64,000 nucleotides of DNA from contig NZ_JAPYKK010000015.1 in assembly GCF_029623395.1 (NCBI RefSeq), positions 1-64,000 of the forward strand, written 5' to 3'. The DNA is from Sphingomonas echinoides. GTDB lineage: Bacteria; Pseudomonadota; Alphaproteobacteria; Sphingomonadales; Sphingomonadaceae. The position numbers were made by a program, and so were the translations under genes. Under the pieces are notes generated by a model. It worked only from the letters and a program-made list of their open reading frames with translations. It did not search any database and was not told where the DNA came from. Positions 9,713 through 18,557 of the stretch are shown piece by piece; the stretch's first letter is position 1; each line of letters opens with the position of its first letter.

Positions 9713-9726
9713 TTACATCGATGTAA
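9713..9726. promoter_or_regulatory. Perfect 14-bp palindrome upstream of htrA
   Basis: TTACATCGATGTAA is its own reverse complement. It extends to a 20-base inverted repeat with one mismatched pair (ACGTTACATCGATGTAATGT). It lies 72 bases upstream of the htrA start, the promoter position for the protease-regulator-kinase operon, and is a good operator candidate for the encoded response regulator. Confidence 0.55.
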
Positions 9727-9761
9727 TGTTGGGAGTATAACGTTGGGCGGCAAGGGTGCCA

Positions 9762-9780
9762 CTGCCGGCCGTCCCGGCAG
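9762..9780 (-). terminator. Hairpin just after the BrkB-like gene
   Basis: CTGCCGG (9762-9768) pairs perfectly with CCGGCAG (9774-9780) around a 5-base loop, 2 bases after the stop codon of the BrkB-like gene. There is no T-run on the minus strand. It may separate that gene from the htrA operon. Confidence 0.4.
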
Positions 9781-9782
9781 AC

Positions 9783-10802
9783 TCAGGCGGCGTCCTTCCG
9801 CGACGATAGGGTGCCGGCCTCGTTCTGGTCGGCCGCGACCGCACCCCGCAGTCCTTCCGGCCGAGGCGCCCCCGTCGTGGTGTCGAGCGCCGTCTGCAGC
9901 TCCAGTTCGACATTCAGGCGCGCGCCCAACAGCATCGCAACGGCCGACAGAAACATCCACACCTGGAGGATGACGACCGCCGCCAGCGACCCATAAGTGG
10001 CATCGTATCGCGCAAAATCAGCGACATAGATCCCGAAGCCATAGGTTGCCGCAAGCCACAGGAGCGTGGCGCCCAAGGCGCCCGGCAAACACCACGACCA
10101 CCGCGCATCCGCGCGCGCCGGAGCGTAGCGATACAGCAGCAGGAAGCCCGTTCCGGTCGCGATGGCCATCACGGTCCAGAAGCTGATCCGAACCGCATTC
10201 CACAGGAGCGGCGTTCCATCGGGAAGCAGCTGTTCGACATACCCAAGCACCGCGATCCCGCACAGCGCCATCAGCAGGAACAGTCCACCCGACATCGCGA
10301 TCACCGCGGCGACGCTCCATCGCTTGAAGAAGCTCGCCCGGCGCGGCTGATGATAGACCAGGTTCATCGCGGCCATCACCGACCGCGCGAACAGCGCCGC
10401 CGTGTACAGCGTCAACAACACCGTCGATGCCGCGCCGATCACATTGCCGTGGCGTGAGCCCAAACCATGCGCGAGCGACCTGGACAGAAGCGGTTGCCCC
10501 CCGTTCGGCACGATGTCGATCAGCGCGGCCATGTCATGCGCGACCTGCGCCGGCGTGGCGATCATGCCGTAGATCAGCGCGATGGAGAGGATCGTCGGGA
10601 CGACCGTCAGAAACGCATGATACGCGATCCCCGAGGCGAGCAGCGTGAGATGTTCCTCGAAGGTCTTGCGCCGGGTCCGGGCGAGGACGTCCAGCCACCC
10701 GGCAAGCGGGATTTCCCACGGATGCCGCGCCGCCGTCCCCCGAACGGGGGCATCACGCAGCGCGACCCAGCGCTGGTACACGCTGCGGACCAGGCGCATC
10801 AT
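9783..10802 (-). CDS. YihY/BrkB-family inner-membrane protein
   Basis: About 339 residues from the ATG at 10802 (the open frame begins three codons earlier at a TTG). Six hydrophobic segments are visible, starting near LTLLASGIAYHAFLTVVPTI, a typical BrkB/YihY opening, and ending near VILQVWMFLSAVAMLLGARLN, the conserved last helix. The C-terminal tail (about 35 residues) is hydrophilic. The family was once called RNase BN, which is wrong; members are membrane proteins of uncertain function. It is upstream of htrA on the same strand but separated by a hairpin and a palindrome. Confidence 0.88.
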   Translation of the reverse strand: MMRLVRSVYQRWVALRDAPVRGTAARHPWEIPLAGWLDVLARTRRKTFEEHLTLLASGIAYHAFLTVVPTILSIALIYGMIATPAQVAHDMAALIDIVPNGGQPLLSRSLAHGLGSRHGNVIGAASTVLLTLYTAALFARSVMAAMNLVYHQPRRASFFKRWSVAAVIAMSGGLFLLMALCGIAVLGYVEQLLPDGTPLLWNAVRISFWTVMAIATGTGFLLLYRYAPARADARWSWCLPGALGATLLWLAATYGFGIYVADFARYDATYGSLAAVVILQVWMFLSAVAMLLGARLNVELELQTALDTTTGAPRPEGLRGAVAADQNEAGTLSSRKDAA

Positions 10803-10933
10803 CACGCGCAACGGACAGACTTGCTCGAAACGGTGACGATTGCGCTCATGGCGTCAAGACATCTGGCCTTTCCGTCTGTTCCCGCCCGAACTCGACAAAG
10901 AGTGCGCGGCGCCATTCGCGGCGTTCGTCCAAG

Positions 10934-12187
10934 TCAAGTCGATGCAGGCCATAGCCGCGCATAAGCGCTTTCGAATACCGCAAGATCGTCCGCATCGTCC
11001 ATGGTTTCGCGGGCGCGCTTTGCATGCCGCACCGCCCAGCTTTCAATTTGCGTGCGGTTCGTGGGCAAGTTGGCATGCATCGCAGCCAAGGTCGCCGTCA
11101 GTCGAAGCGACACTTCGATTTCCCTGCCGCCTTCGCGCAGGATCGGGCCGAAGGCGTCGGTCAGCATATCCTCGATCGACGGGCGCCCGAGATACACCCG
11201 GTGCCCGTGCTTGTCCTTCTCCCCGTTCTCCGAAGGTTGCGTCCCGAGGGTCAGGAATACGCGGAGGAGGGCATTGAGCACTTCGATCCCGGTCCCCGGA
11301 TCGTTCGTTGCGGGGGCGAGCGCGCGACTGGCGATCTCGGACAGCGCGATCAGCCCAAGCCGCGGGTCCTGATCGAAACTGCGATGCCGTTCGATCGTGA
11401 ACGCCTTGACCAGCCCGCCGCGGGTCGCTTCGTCGACAACCCCTTCCACCTGCACCAGATCCCGCGCCGGATGAACCAGCATTCCCGGAAGGACGCCGAC
11501 GTGGACGGACAGGTCTTCCCGTTCGGCGATCGCCTTGAGCGCGGCGATATCGATATGGGTCACATATCCCGTTTTCGATCCGGCGATCGCCACGGCATTC
11601 GGCGGAACCGCGGTCGCGGCGCTTCCGCCCAAATGGGGTGCCGCGGCAAACTCCGCCATCGCCTGCGTCGCGGCTTCCTCGACCCGATCGATCACGTCGG
11701 CCATGCGCCCGAATGCGGTAATGTGGCCGATCCAGCGTAACAGCGTGCCGACCACCAGCAGGATGATGAGAACGGTCGCGGCGAACAGGATGATACGACC
11801 GTCATGACCATAGGCGCTCGTGTTGAGCCCGACGATCCCGACCATCGAGAAGACGAACGCGCCGAGGAACGTCGACAGGGCGTTTTGCGAGGTCGGGTCG
11901 CTGACCATCAGCTGCGTCGCGCGCGGTGTGGCGAGTTGTGTTGCCGACGAATAGGCGCTGACCATCGCGGTCAGCGAGAAGGTCGTCACCGCCAGCATGC
12001 TCGACGCCATGATCTGGAGAATGGTGCCGACCGAACGCTGACCGATGTCGACGTCGAAGGCGTAGGGAAGGTAGGGCGTGATGACGCCCGCGAGGATCGC
12101 CAGCGCGACACTGAGCAAGCTGATGATACCGGCCCGGAACCAGATTTGGCGGATGATCCGATGGATAATCCAGGTCCATCGTTTCAT
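10934..12187 (-). CDS. DUF2254 membrane protein
   Basis: About 417 residues. The ATG at 12187 follows AAGGAACC; the frame is open 30 codons further upstream but without membrane-protein character there. Four N-terminal transmembrane segments (about 10-35, 58-82, 104-128, 134-156) precede a long soluble C-terminal half. SLALATMAS-type and DPGTGIEVL segments (here ALAPATNDPGTGIEVL) are characteristic of DUF2254. Function is unknown. Channel- or exporter-like roles have been suggested only from topology. It precedes the BrkB-like gene by 130 bases on the same strand. Confidence 0.85.
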   Translation of the reverse strand: MKRWTWIIHRIIRQIWFRAGIISLLSVALAILAGVITPYLPYAFDVDIGQRSVGTILQIMASSMLAVTTFSLTAMVSAYSSATQLATPRATQLMVSDPTSQNALSTFLGAFVFSMVGIVGLNTSAYGHDGRIILFAATVLIILLVVGTLLRWIGHITAFGRMADVIDRVEEAATQAMAEFAAAPHLGGSAATAVPPNAVAIAGSKTGYVTHIDIAALKAIAEREDLSVHVGVLPGMLVHPARDLVQVEGVVDEATRGGLVKAFTIERHRSFDQDPRLGLIALSEIASRALAPATNDPGTGIEVLNALLRVFLTLGTQPSENGEKDKHGHRVYLGRPSIEDMLTDAFGPILREGGREIEVSLRLTATLAAMHANLPTNRTQIESWAVRHAKRARETMDDADDLAVFESAYARLWPAST

Positions 12188-12638
12188 GTCATGGTTCCTT
12201 CTTGCTGGCCCCGTGCTTCGACACGGTCGCACGTGTTTGGCAAGCCGTAACGAGACGATCGCCTTCCTGGGGAACACCTATATTCGCTGTGCCGCCGATT
12301 TGACGGGGGCGTTTCACATCGTCGGCGGGGCATGGCGGGCAGCCTGGAGAGAGCCGAAGCGTATGACGAACTGCACGGGCAGTCCGTTGCGATGTTCGTG
12401 TCCGTCCTCGGGCCGTTCAGCAACCGGGAGCGGCGCTTTCGGCGACTATTGTGCGCGAAACCGTCGCTGAAACCGACGCGATCGCGACATTTTCGGACAT
12501 GATTCGCGGCATATTGCGCTAAACCGACCAGCTTTTGGCGTCGCAATCGGGCCGCACGATCTATGTCGGGTCCGTGATCCGCGCCCAACGTAGATCGTGC
12601 TGCCTTCTGGAAATTTCAAGACGGCGATAGTGCCGCGT
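12188..12638. other. Intergenic region, nothing recognised
   Basis: About 450 bases between the DUF2254 start and the MFS stop. Several overlapping frames are open but show no recognisable protein and no consistent codon pattern. It must contain the DUF2254 promoter; no clear hexamer pair stands out. Confidence 0.5.
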
Positions 12639-14015
12639 TCACGCCCCGGTTCCCCGTAAGTCCATGTTCTCCAAAGCAACACCGTTCGTTTCCGGCATCA
12701 CTTTCCAGACCCACACGAACTGCAGCAGCATCATCGCGCCGAAGAATGCGAAGACCCAGCCACCCACCGCGTCGGCCACCACTGGAAACAGCCAGGTGAT
12801 GATCGCCGCCATCACCCAGTGGGTCGTCGAGCCCAGCCCTTGCCCCTTGCCGCGGACCGAACTCGGAAAGACTTCGGAAATAAACACCCAGATCACAGCG
12901 CCTTGACTGACGGCGAAAGCTGCGATGAAGACCAGCAGACCCGCGAGGATCAAGGTGCCGTCCGGCGCGGTCCGTTCGAGTTGCCACCCGACCAGAAGCA
13001 AGGCGGCGGCACAAACGATCGATCCCACGAACAACAGCGGCTTGCGGCCGAACCGGTCGATCAGCAACAGCGCCAACGCCGTGAAAAGCAGGTTGATTCC
13101 GCCGACTGCGACCGATTGCAGCAACGCGCTATCCGCACCGGCCCCCGCGAGCTCGAAGATCCGCGGCGCGTAATACAGCAGGGCATTGATGCCAGAGAGT
13201 TGATTGAACATGGCAATTGCGATGGCGCAAGCCACCGGCAACCGATGCGCCGCCTGGAACAGGCGAGGCGCGCCCTTGCTCGCCTCCCGCATGTCCGCGG
13301 CTTCGATCCGCACCAGCTCTGCGGCGGGATCGCTAAACCCGAGACGCGTCATGGCTGCAACGGCCCGATCGCGGTGCCCGCGGACTGCAAGCCATCGTGG
13401 GCTTTCCGGCAACAGCAGCGTAACTATCAGAAATACAACGGAAGGTACCGCGACGATGCCGAACATCCAGCGCCATGCGGTCTCGGGCGGCAGGATTTGC
13501 GCGATGACATAATTGGACAAGAAGGCGAGGAGGATGCCGAGCACGATGTTGAGCTGGTTCATCGCCACCAGTCGGCCGCGAAACCGCGCGGGTGACACTT
13601 CCGCGATGTAGATCGGGGTGACCACCGACGCCGCGCCGATGGCGATCCCGCCGAGGAAGCGAAATGCGATCAGGACAGACCAGTCCTGCGCCAATCCGGT
13701 CCCAAGCGAGGAAACTACGTAAGCAATTGCGACGGCTAGCATGATCGCCTTGCGGCCATATCGATCGGCCGGCACGCCCGCGACGAGGGAACCCACCACG
13801 GTTCCGATTAGCGCGGACGCCACGGTGAACCCCAGCGATCCCGCCGTCAGCGCGAACTCGCTCTGCAGGGCGTTCGTCGCGCCGGATATGACGGCGGTAT
13901 CGAAACCGAAGAGAAGACCGCCAAGCGCAGCACCCGCTGCGCTCATGACGATCGCAGCCGTCACTCGCGCGTCATCCAAGGTACCTACGTCAGCAGGGCT
14001 CGCATCAGTGTGCAT
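12639..14015 (-). CDS. Sugar-porter MFS transporter
   Basis: About 458 residues from the ATG at 14015, which has a partial GGA ribosome site; an ATG at 14072 in the same frame is the alternative. Twelve hydrophobic segments are visible. Sugar-porter signatures are present: GGLLFGFDTAVISG in TM1, DRYGRKA after TM2, PIYIAEVSPARFRGRL in TM4-5, PESPRWL after TM6, QQ-like QLSGINALLYYAPRIF in TM7 (QLSG retained) and DRFGRKPLL after TM8. It is expected to be a monosaccharide:H+ symporter. A LacI-type operator-like sequence lies 76 bases upstream. Confidence 0.92.
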   Translation of the reverse strand: MHTDASPADVGTLDDARVTAAIVMSAAGAALGGLLFGFDTAVISGATNALQSEFALTAGSLGFTVASALIGTVVGSLVAGVPADRYGRKAIMLAVAIAYVVSSLGTGLAQDWSVLIAFRFLGGIAIGAASVVTPIYIAEVSPARFRGRLVAMNQLNIVLGILLAFLSNYVIAQILPPETAWRWMFGIVAVPSVVFLIVTLLLPESPRWLAVRGHRDRAVAAMTRLGFSDPAAELVRIEAADMREASKGAPRLFQAAHRLPVACAIAIAMFNQLSGINALLYYAPRIFELAGAGADSALLQSVAVGGINLLFTALALLLIDRFGRKPLLFVGSIVCAAALLLVGWQLERTAPDGTLILAGLLVFIAAFAVSQGAVIWVFISEVFPSSVRGKGQGLGSTTHWVMAAIITWLFPVVADAVGGWVFAFFGAMMLLQFVWVWKVMPETNGVALENMDLRGTGA

Positions 14016-14090
14016 GGTCGTTTCCGCTTCGAAAGAGGGGGATTCTGGAGTAGCCTGATCCGAACGTGACATGTCAACGTGCCAGAAATT

Positions 14091-14103
14091 CCAAGCGCTT
14101 ACC
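14091..14103. promoter_or_regulatory. LacI/GalR-type operator candidate before the sugar transporter
   Basis: CCAAGCGCTTACC contains the symmetric core AAGCGCTT (14093-14100) with the central CG typical of LacI/GalR operators. It lies 76 bases upstream of the chosen transporter start. No LacI-type regulator is in the window, so control from elsewhere is inferred. Confidence 0.45.
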
Positions 14104-14612
14104 ATGCTAGGGGCAGGCCACGGGAAACGCGACGCCTCAAGACGCACGCGGGACGTTAATGCAGTCGATTGCCGGAAAGCGCGCACTACCAGTCAGGTTA
14201 TTCGGAGGTTGTTCGGTCAAGGTCGAGCGTGGAGCACTTCGGCTGAAGCTGCCCATCGAGATCATCAGCATCCGCGAATTCACCGTCGTTGTCGCTCATG
14301 AGCGTGGTCGACGCAACGGACTATATTCGCCACGATCCTCTCGTTTAAGGGGCGATGGCGGAGGTCTGATAAAGGTTAGCAGCTCACGGGGGGGCAATTG
14401 TCGACGAGTTCGATCGAGGAAAAGTGCCGCCGCAGGAGCGTACCACGGTGCGGAACATCGAACGGCATAAAACAGCCGCACGAGCAAAAGCGCGCGGACG
14501 GTTGACCATGGGGTTTCGGTAGGCAGCGGCTTTTGGCTCAAGCGGTGCCTGAACGCAAAACCCTCCTAATACACGTACGCTAACGCACTGAGACGTTAGG
14601 CGTTGTTGATAC
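14104..14612. other. Intergenic region between MFS gene and Rieske beta terminator
   Basis: About 500 bases with no convincing gene on either strand. Codon use is mixed and the short open frames overlap arbitrarily. It marks the left border of the catabolic island. I see no repeat, tRNA or recombinase relic. Confidence 0.5.
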
Positions 14613-14646
14613 AAACCCGACGACCGACGGGCCGGTCATCGGGTTT
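14613..14646 (-). terminator. Terminator of the rhodanese-AKR-Rieske operon
   Basis: AAACCCGACGACCG (14613-14626) pairs with CGGTCATCGGGTTT (14633-14646) with a single mismatch. It starts 8 bases after the stop of the Rieske beta gene. On the minus strand the stem ends in GGGTTTG, a short T-rich tail. Confidence 0.7.
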
Positions 14647-14651
14647 ATCCG

Positions 14652-15218
14652 TCAGAAGAAATTGCTCAGGTTCGGAGATTGCAGAACGGTGCTCTCGATA
14701 AAGATCGCCCGCTGCCGGATCTTGAGGGCGCCATCGACGCGACGCAGTCGGTCCTGGCGGTGGCCGACCCACGTATCCTCTTCTTTCTCCAGCCGGACGC
14801 GGTGCGTGTAGAAGTTCGAGTGTACTTCTATTTCGTCTTCGGTGGCCGCGGTAATCCGAATGTTCGTGACGAGCCGGCGCACGCGGGAGGGGGGATCCTC
14901 AGCCCAGGCGTAACCGGTCTTGAGCCGCCGGACCCGCATCGCCAGCATGGCGTGGTCGTCGTCGATAAACGCCATCTGACCAGGTCGAGTAAATTGTCGT
15001 GCCGTATCTTTGGTGGTCATCGTACGGCGGATCGGCATCCAATAGCGTACGTCTTCGGCAAATAATGCGAGCCAGTCCTGAAACTTGCCCTGATCTAGCA
15101 GCGCCGCTTCCTCGATCAGGAACTGCTCGACCTCGAAATGCCGAAGCATATGCTCGAGCGTAGGCTCGGTAACCACGGCAGGAAGCGGTGGCAAAAGTTG
15201 ATCGTTATTCTCAAACAT
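14652..15218 (-). CDS. Ring-hydroxylating dioxygenase, beta subunit (system 1)
   Basis: About 188 residues. The second of two in-frame ATGs (15218) has AAGGA at 8 bases; the first (15227) sits directly on that ribosome site. The small-subunit fold is recognisable: VEQFLIEEAALLDQGKFQDWLALFAEDVRYWMP region at the N-terminus, KTGYAWAEDPPSRVRRLVTNI in the middle, and a terminal FF. The beta subunit is structural in the alpha3beta3 hexamer. It lies 19 bases downstream of its alpha subunit and is the last gene of the operon. Confidence 0.92.
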   Translation of the reverse strand: MFENNDQLLPPLPAVVTEPTLEHMLRHFEVEQFLIEEAALLDQGKFQDWLALFAEDVRYWMPIRRTMTTKDTARQFTRPGQMAFIDDDHAMLAMRVRRLKTGYAWAEDPPSRVRRLVTNIRITAATEDEIEVHSNFYTHRVRLEKEEDTWVGHRQDRLRRVDGALKIRQRAIFIESTVLQSPNLSNFF

Positions 15219-15237
15219 GATTGTCATCCTTCGCGCA

Positions 15238-16620
15238 TCACGCGGATTTGAACACGTCCTGCGGCGTTGCGTGGTTTTGCTTCAGCTCCTCCCAACTCTC
15301 CGCACTCATCCAGTCCGCCCAAGCACGGTAAGTCCAAAGCTGGGCGTGCTCGTTGACGAGGGTGTCGATGTAGGGAGCCCCGACTTCGGGGACCGTGAGA
15401 TTGGTCGTCTCGGCATCCATCTGATAGTTCAGCGGATATTCGCGTGCGATGAGTCCGCGCGTGCCCGATGTGCTCATCTCCCAGTTCTCGCCGTCATCCT
15501 GCTCCAGCATCCCGGCAGGACCAAAGACCCTGGTCGCGAGGGAAATCGCTCCGGCCTTGACCTCGTCGGGCCAGTCCTTGTTGACGAAGGTGAACCACCA
15601 CAACTCCGTTTCGTTTGGCCCCTTTGGCAGGCGGAGTGCGACCTGATTGGTGATGGTCGATACGAACAGGTTCGGGAAAATGTGCGGATGTCCCAACGAC
15701 CGTGTCCCAATCTCGCCCAATTCTTCACCGGCGCGCGGGTCGAGCCGCCAGAGAAGTGAATTCATCACGGGCGAAGGCACGATCGATTCATCGCGAGCCG
15801 CGATCCGTTGCAGCCCATCCCACACTGCGTCGGTCAGACGCGGTCCACTGATGGCATGTCCGTAATCGCCGAAAAGAACACGCTGCTGCTTCGACCCGAA
15901 GGGATGTAACAGTTCGTTTGCGGTATCATCCGGGAGTGACCGCGGGAACGCACCCGACATGAACGCGGAAGCGTGGCTGATCTGCGCATGATACCAGTCG
16001 AACGTGTTATCGACGACGATCTTCCAGTTGCATTCCAGACGGTTCTTCTGAACGCCTTCAACGACGACCATGTCACCCTGGCTCGCGATGAAGTTCAGGC
16101 CAGTCCGCCCGACGTCGCCGAGATATTCTTCGAGATCGGGCGCTTCGGGATCCATCGTCGCGAACACGAAACCGCGGTAACTCTGGACCTTACCTGCGGG
16201 AATGAGGCCCCATTCGTCGCGGTTGATTTTCTCCTGATACAGTTCGCGGAAACCGGGAACTCCGGTCAGCTTGCCGTCAAGGCCGTAAGTCCAGCCGTGG
16301 TAAGTACACAGGAACGCGCGTGCGTTGCCCATCTCTGCACGGCAGACGGCATTACCGCGATGGCGGCAGCTGTTGAGAAATACCTGAAGCTTGCCCGTCC
16401 GATCGCGCGTTGCGATCACACTCTCCTCACCGATGTAGTTGAGGAAGAAGTCGCCGGGCTTGGGGATCTGGGATTCATGACACATGAAATTCCAGCCGCG
16501 CGCGAAGATCTTTTTCTGCTCTGTCTTGTAGAGCTCATCGCCAGAAAAAATAACGCGATCGACAGTATGATCGTCGATGTTCAGATAATCAACGAAGCGG
16601 TTTTTTGCTTTCGGTTCCAT
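15238..16620 (-). CDS. Ring-hydroxylating dioxygenase, alpha subunit (system 1)
   Basis: 460 residues; AAGGA 6 bases before the ATG. The Rieske [2Fe-2S] ligands are C85-H87 (CRHRG) and C105-H108 (CTYHGW). The mononuclear iron site has the D208-x2-H211-x4-H216 pattern (DNTFDWYHAQISH). It adds O2 to an aromatic ring and belongs to the large benzoate/biphenyl-type group; substrate is not readable. No ferredoxin or reductase is in this operon, so electrons must come from elsewhere. The upstream aldo/keto reductase and rhodanese are close on the same strand. Confidence 0.93.
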   Translation of the reverse strand: MEPKAKNRFVDYLNIDDHTVDRVIFSGDELYKTEQKKIFARGWNFMCHESQIPKPGDFFLNYIGEESVIATRDRTGKLQVFLNSCRHRGNAVCRAEMGNARAFLCTYHGWTYGLDGKLTGVPGFRELYQEKINRDEWGLIPAGKVQSYRGFVFATMDPEAPDLEEYLGDVGRTGLNFIASQGDMVVVEGVQKNRLECNWKIVVDNTFDWYHAQISHASAFMSGAFPRSLPDDTANELLHPFGSKQQRVLFGDYGHAISGPRLTDAVWDGLQRIAARDESIVPSPVMNSLLWRLDPRAGEELGEIGTRSLGHPHIFPNLFVSTITNQVALRLPKGPNETELWWFTFVNKDWPDEVKAGAISLATRVFGPAGMLEQDDGENWEMSTSGTRGLIAREYPLNYQMDAETTNLTVPEVGAPYIDTLVNEHAQLWTYRAWADWMSAESWEELKQNHATPQDVFKSA

Positions 16621-16693
16621 CGGCTGTCCTTAAGAGGGGGCTGCGTTCCGCATGCCAATTCAGTCGTTCTAAGTGCAGGCACTTCGACGTTCG

Positions 16694-17674
16694 TCAATAA
16701 TAGGGGAAGTCCGGCTTTCCGACCGCGTCGACGGCCGCCAGGAGGTCGGCCGGCATCGGGGTGGCCGCAGCAGAACAGGCAGCGACGAGTTCGTCCTCGC
16801 TTTCGGTACCCACGATCGCTGAAGCGATTGACGGTTGCGAAATCAGCCAGCCGAGCGCCAATTGCGGTTCGGTCAAACCCGATTGCTTGGCGATCTGCTG
16901 AACCTGCTTTGCCAGGGCCAGTTGCGCCTCGCTGAAACCGGGACCACCCCACCGTTTGTGACCAACGAATTCCCGACCAGCTACATTGCCGCTGAACAGC
17001 CCGCCAGCCATAGGGCTGAACGCCATCAACGACATGCCATTCCGTTCACATGCAGGGATCAGATCTCGCTCATGCTCTCGGTTGGCAAGATTGTAAGGCA
17101 CCTGGATCGCGATCGGTGCGCAGGTCCCGAGACGATCGGCACGCCAAAGCGCTTCGACCATTTGCGAAGGCTGAAAGGTGGACAGGGCACAATAGCGGAT
17201 TTTTCCCTGTTTTTGCAGGTCGTCGAATGCCCGCAAGGTTTCGTCGATCGGCGTCGTAGGATCGGCGTGATGCGCATAATAGATATCGATATGGTCAGTC
17301 TTGAGGCGCCGAAGGCTCTGCTCGATCTGGTTGAAGATGTGCAGTCGCGAGAGTCCCCAATCATTGGGGCCATCACCGACCTGCTCCATCACCTTGGAAC
17401 AGATCAGAGCCTGATCGCGGCGACCGGTCAGCGCCTTACCCAAAATTTCCTCTGCCGAAGCCCGCTGCGCCGCCGGTGGTGCATTCGGGCGATCGAAGCG
17501 AGGCTGATTGCCGTAACTGTTTGCAGTGTCGAAGACGTTGATGCCGAGATCGAGCGCCCTCGCGACGACGCGGGACGCTGTCGCTTCCTGCGGGGCGACA
17601 CCGAATGTCGCGGTGCCGAGAGCGATCGCGGACACGCGAACACCGGTGCGACCGAGTTGCTTATACTGCATCAT
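16694..17674 (-). CDS. Aldo/keto reductase
   Basis: 326 residues, full length for the family. The catalytic tetrad is visible: Asp and Tyr in FDTANSYG, Lys in ICSKV and His in YYAHHAD. The C-terminal ASAIVGTESEDEL segment binds NADP. The ATG overlaps the rhodanese stop by one base (TGATG), so the two are coupled. It may reduce a ketone or aldehyde formed in the aromatic route, or oxidise a dihydrodiol, a role known for some AKRs. This is relevant because the only dihydrodiol dehydrogenase seen in the window is broken. Confidence 0.88.
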   Translation of the reverse strand: MMQYKQLGRTGVRVSAIALGTATFGVAPQEATASRVVARALDLGINVFDTANSYGNQPRFDRPNAPPAAQRASAEEILGKALTGRRDQALICSKVMEQVGDGPNDWGLSRLHIFNQIEQSLRRLKTDHIDIYYAHHADPTTPIDETLRAFDDLQKQGKIRYCALSTFQPSQMVEALWRADRLGTCAPIAIQVPYNLANREHERDLIPACERNGMSLMAFSPMAGGLFSGNVAGREFVGHKRWGGPGFSEAQLALAKQVQQIAKQSGLTEPQLALGWLISQPSIASAIVGTESEDELVAACSAAATPMPADLLAAVDAVGKPDFPYY

Positions 17675-18015
17675 CAGACTTGCATGTTACCGTTGGCAAT
17701 CGTGTCGACCGGCAGGTCGGCGTCGAGCCAGGCGTCGATCCCACCAGCCAGAATGGCGACATCGCCATATCCCGCCGCAAGTGCCTGCGTGGCGATCGGC
17801 AGGCATTGTTCGCCATCGTCGCAAACCAGGACGATCGACGAGTCCTTGGGGATGGAATTGCAGTTTTCGAACATCAGTTCGCCGGGATAATTTATCGATC
17901 CAGGAACACGACCACCAAAGTAATCAAACGGCATCCGAATATCTACGATCGCTAGCTTGGACTGATCATCCAAGGCGACGAGGTCTGCCGGGCTTATCAA
18001 TTTAAACGCTGACAT
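17674..18015 (-). CDS. Rhodanese-like single-domain protein
   Basis: 113 residues; AAGG before the ATG. One rhodanese fold: VDIRMPFDYFGGRVPGSINYP is the CH2-type entry and the active-site loop is C65-D-D-G-E-Q-C71. The loop keeps the sulfur-carrying Cys, but differs from the usual CxxGxR by Gln in place of Arg. Family members transfer sulfane sulfur. First gene of the operon with the reductase and Rieske subunits; it might help build or repair the Rieske cluster, or handle a sulfur-containing substrate. Both are inferences. Confidence 0.82.
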   Translation of the reverse strand: MSAFKLISPADLVALDDQSKLAIVDIRMPFDYFGGRVPGSINYPGELMFENCNSIPKDSSIVLVCDDGEQCLPIATQALAAGYGDVAILAGGIDAWLDADLPVDTIANGNMQV

Positions 18016-18557
18016 TGTTCTGCCTTTGTCGCTTCGACCGTAACGGCGTATTCACTCCCACTCACTCTCGGGCGCCTGCCGAAGCTGACGAAAACCGGGA
18101 GAGAGCAAGACCGATATTCCGACGGTCCAGATCATCCTCTTTGCAACTCTGGCCCAACGACGAACCATATCGTCAGGCAAGGTCTACACCCGACCGTCAC
18201 ATTACCGCGACGGAACAGTCCTAAGTCTTGCGCGGCTCATACCGTTTGGCGTGAGGCCCGCGCACTGTATGCGATACCCATTTGTCACCAAACGGGTTCG
18301 ATTCATGATCCTCAAAACCTAGTCCTTTGCTTCCGAAGCCACAATGGGGTCTCCTATGAGGAAGAATGCCCCTTCTCGTATGGTGGGAAAACGGAGAAAT
18401 CGACCGCTTGGGCAAGCGTGCCGAGGTGATTCAGGGGCTTCGAGGTATGATCGGCACCAATTTTCGGGTGGCGTTGAATCATCCCGTACGTCAGGAGATG
18501 CCGCGGGGCAGGGCGTGGTCCTACTTTACCAAATAGGTCACTTTGTTTCGGAGATGC
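18016..18557. other. Intergenic region with the rhodanese operon promoter
   Basis: About 540 bases between the rhodanese start and the AraC stop. No frame in it looks like a protein. It should contain the promoter of the rhodanese-AKR-Rieske operon. I could not identify a convincing hexamer pair or operator. Confidence 0.45.

Noticed and set aside
12184..13014. Overlapping minus frames near 12.2-13.0 kb
   Set aside because: They lie in the intergenic region or overlap the MFS gene in another frame, and have no domain or plausible start.
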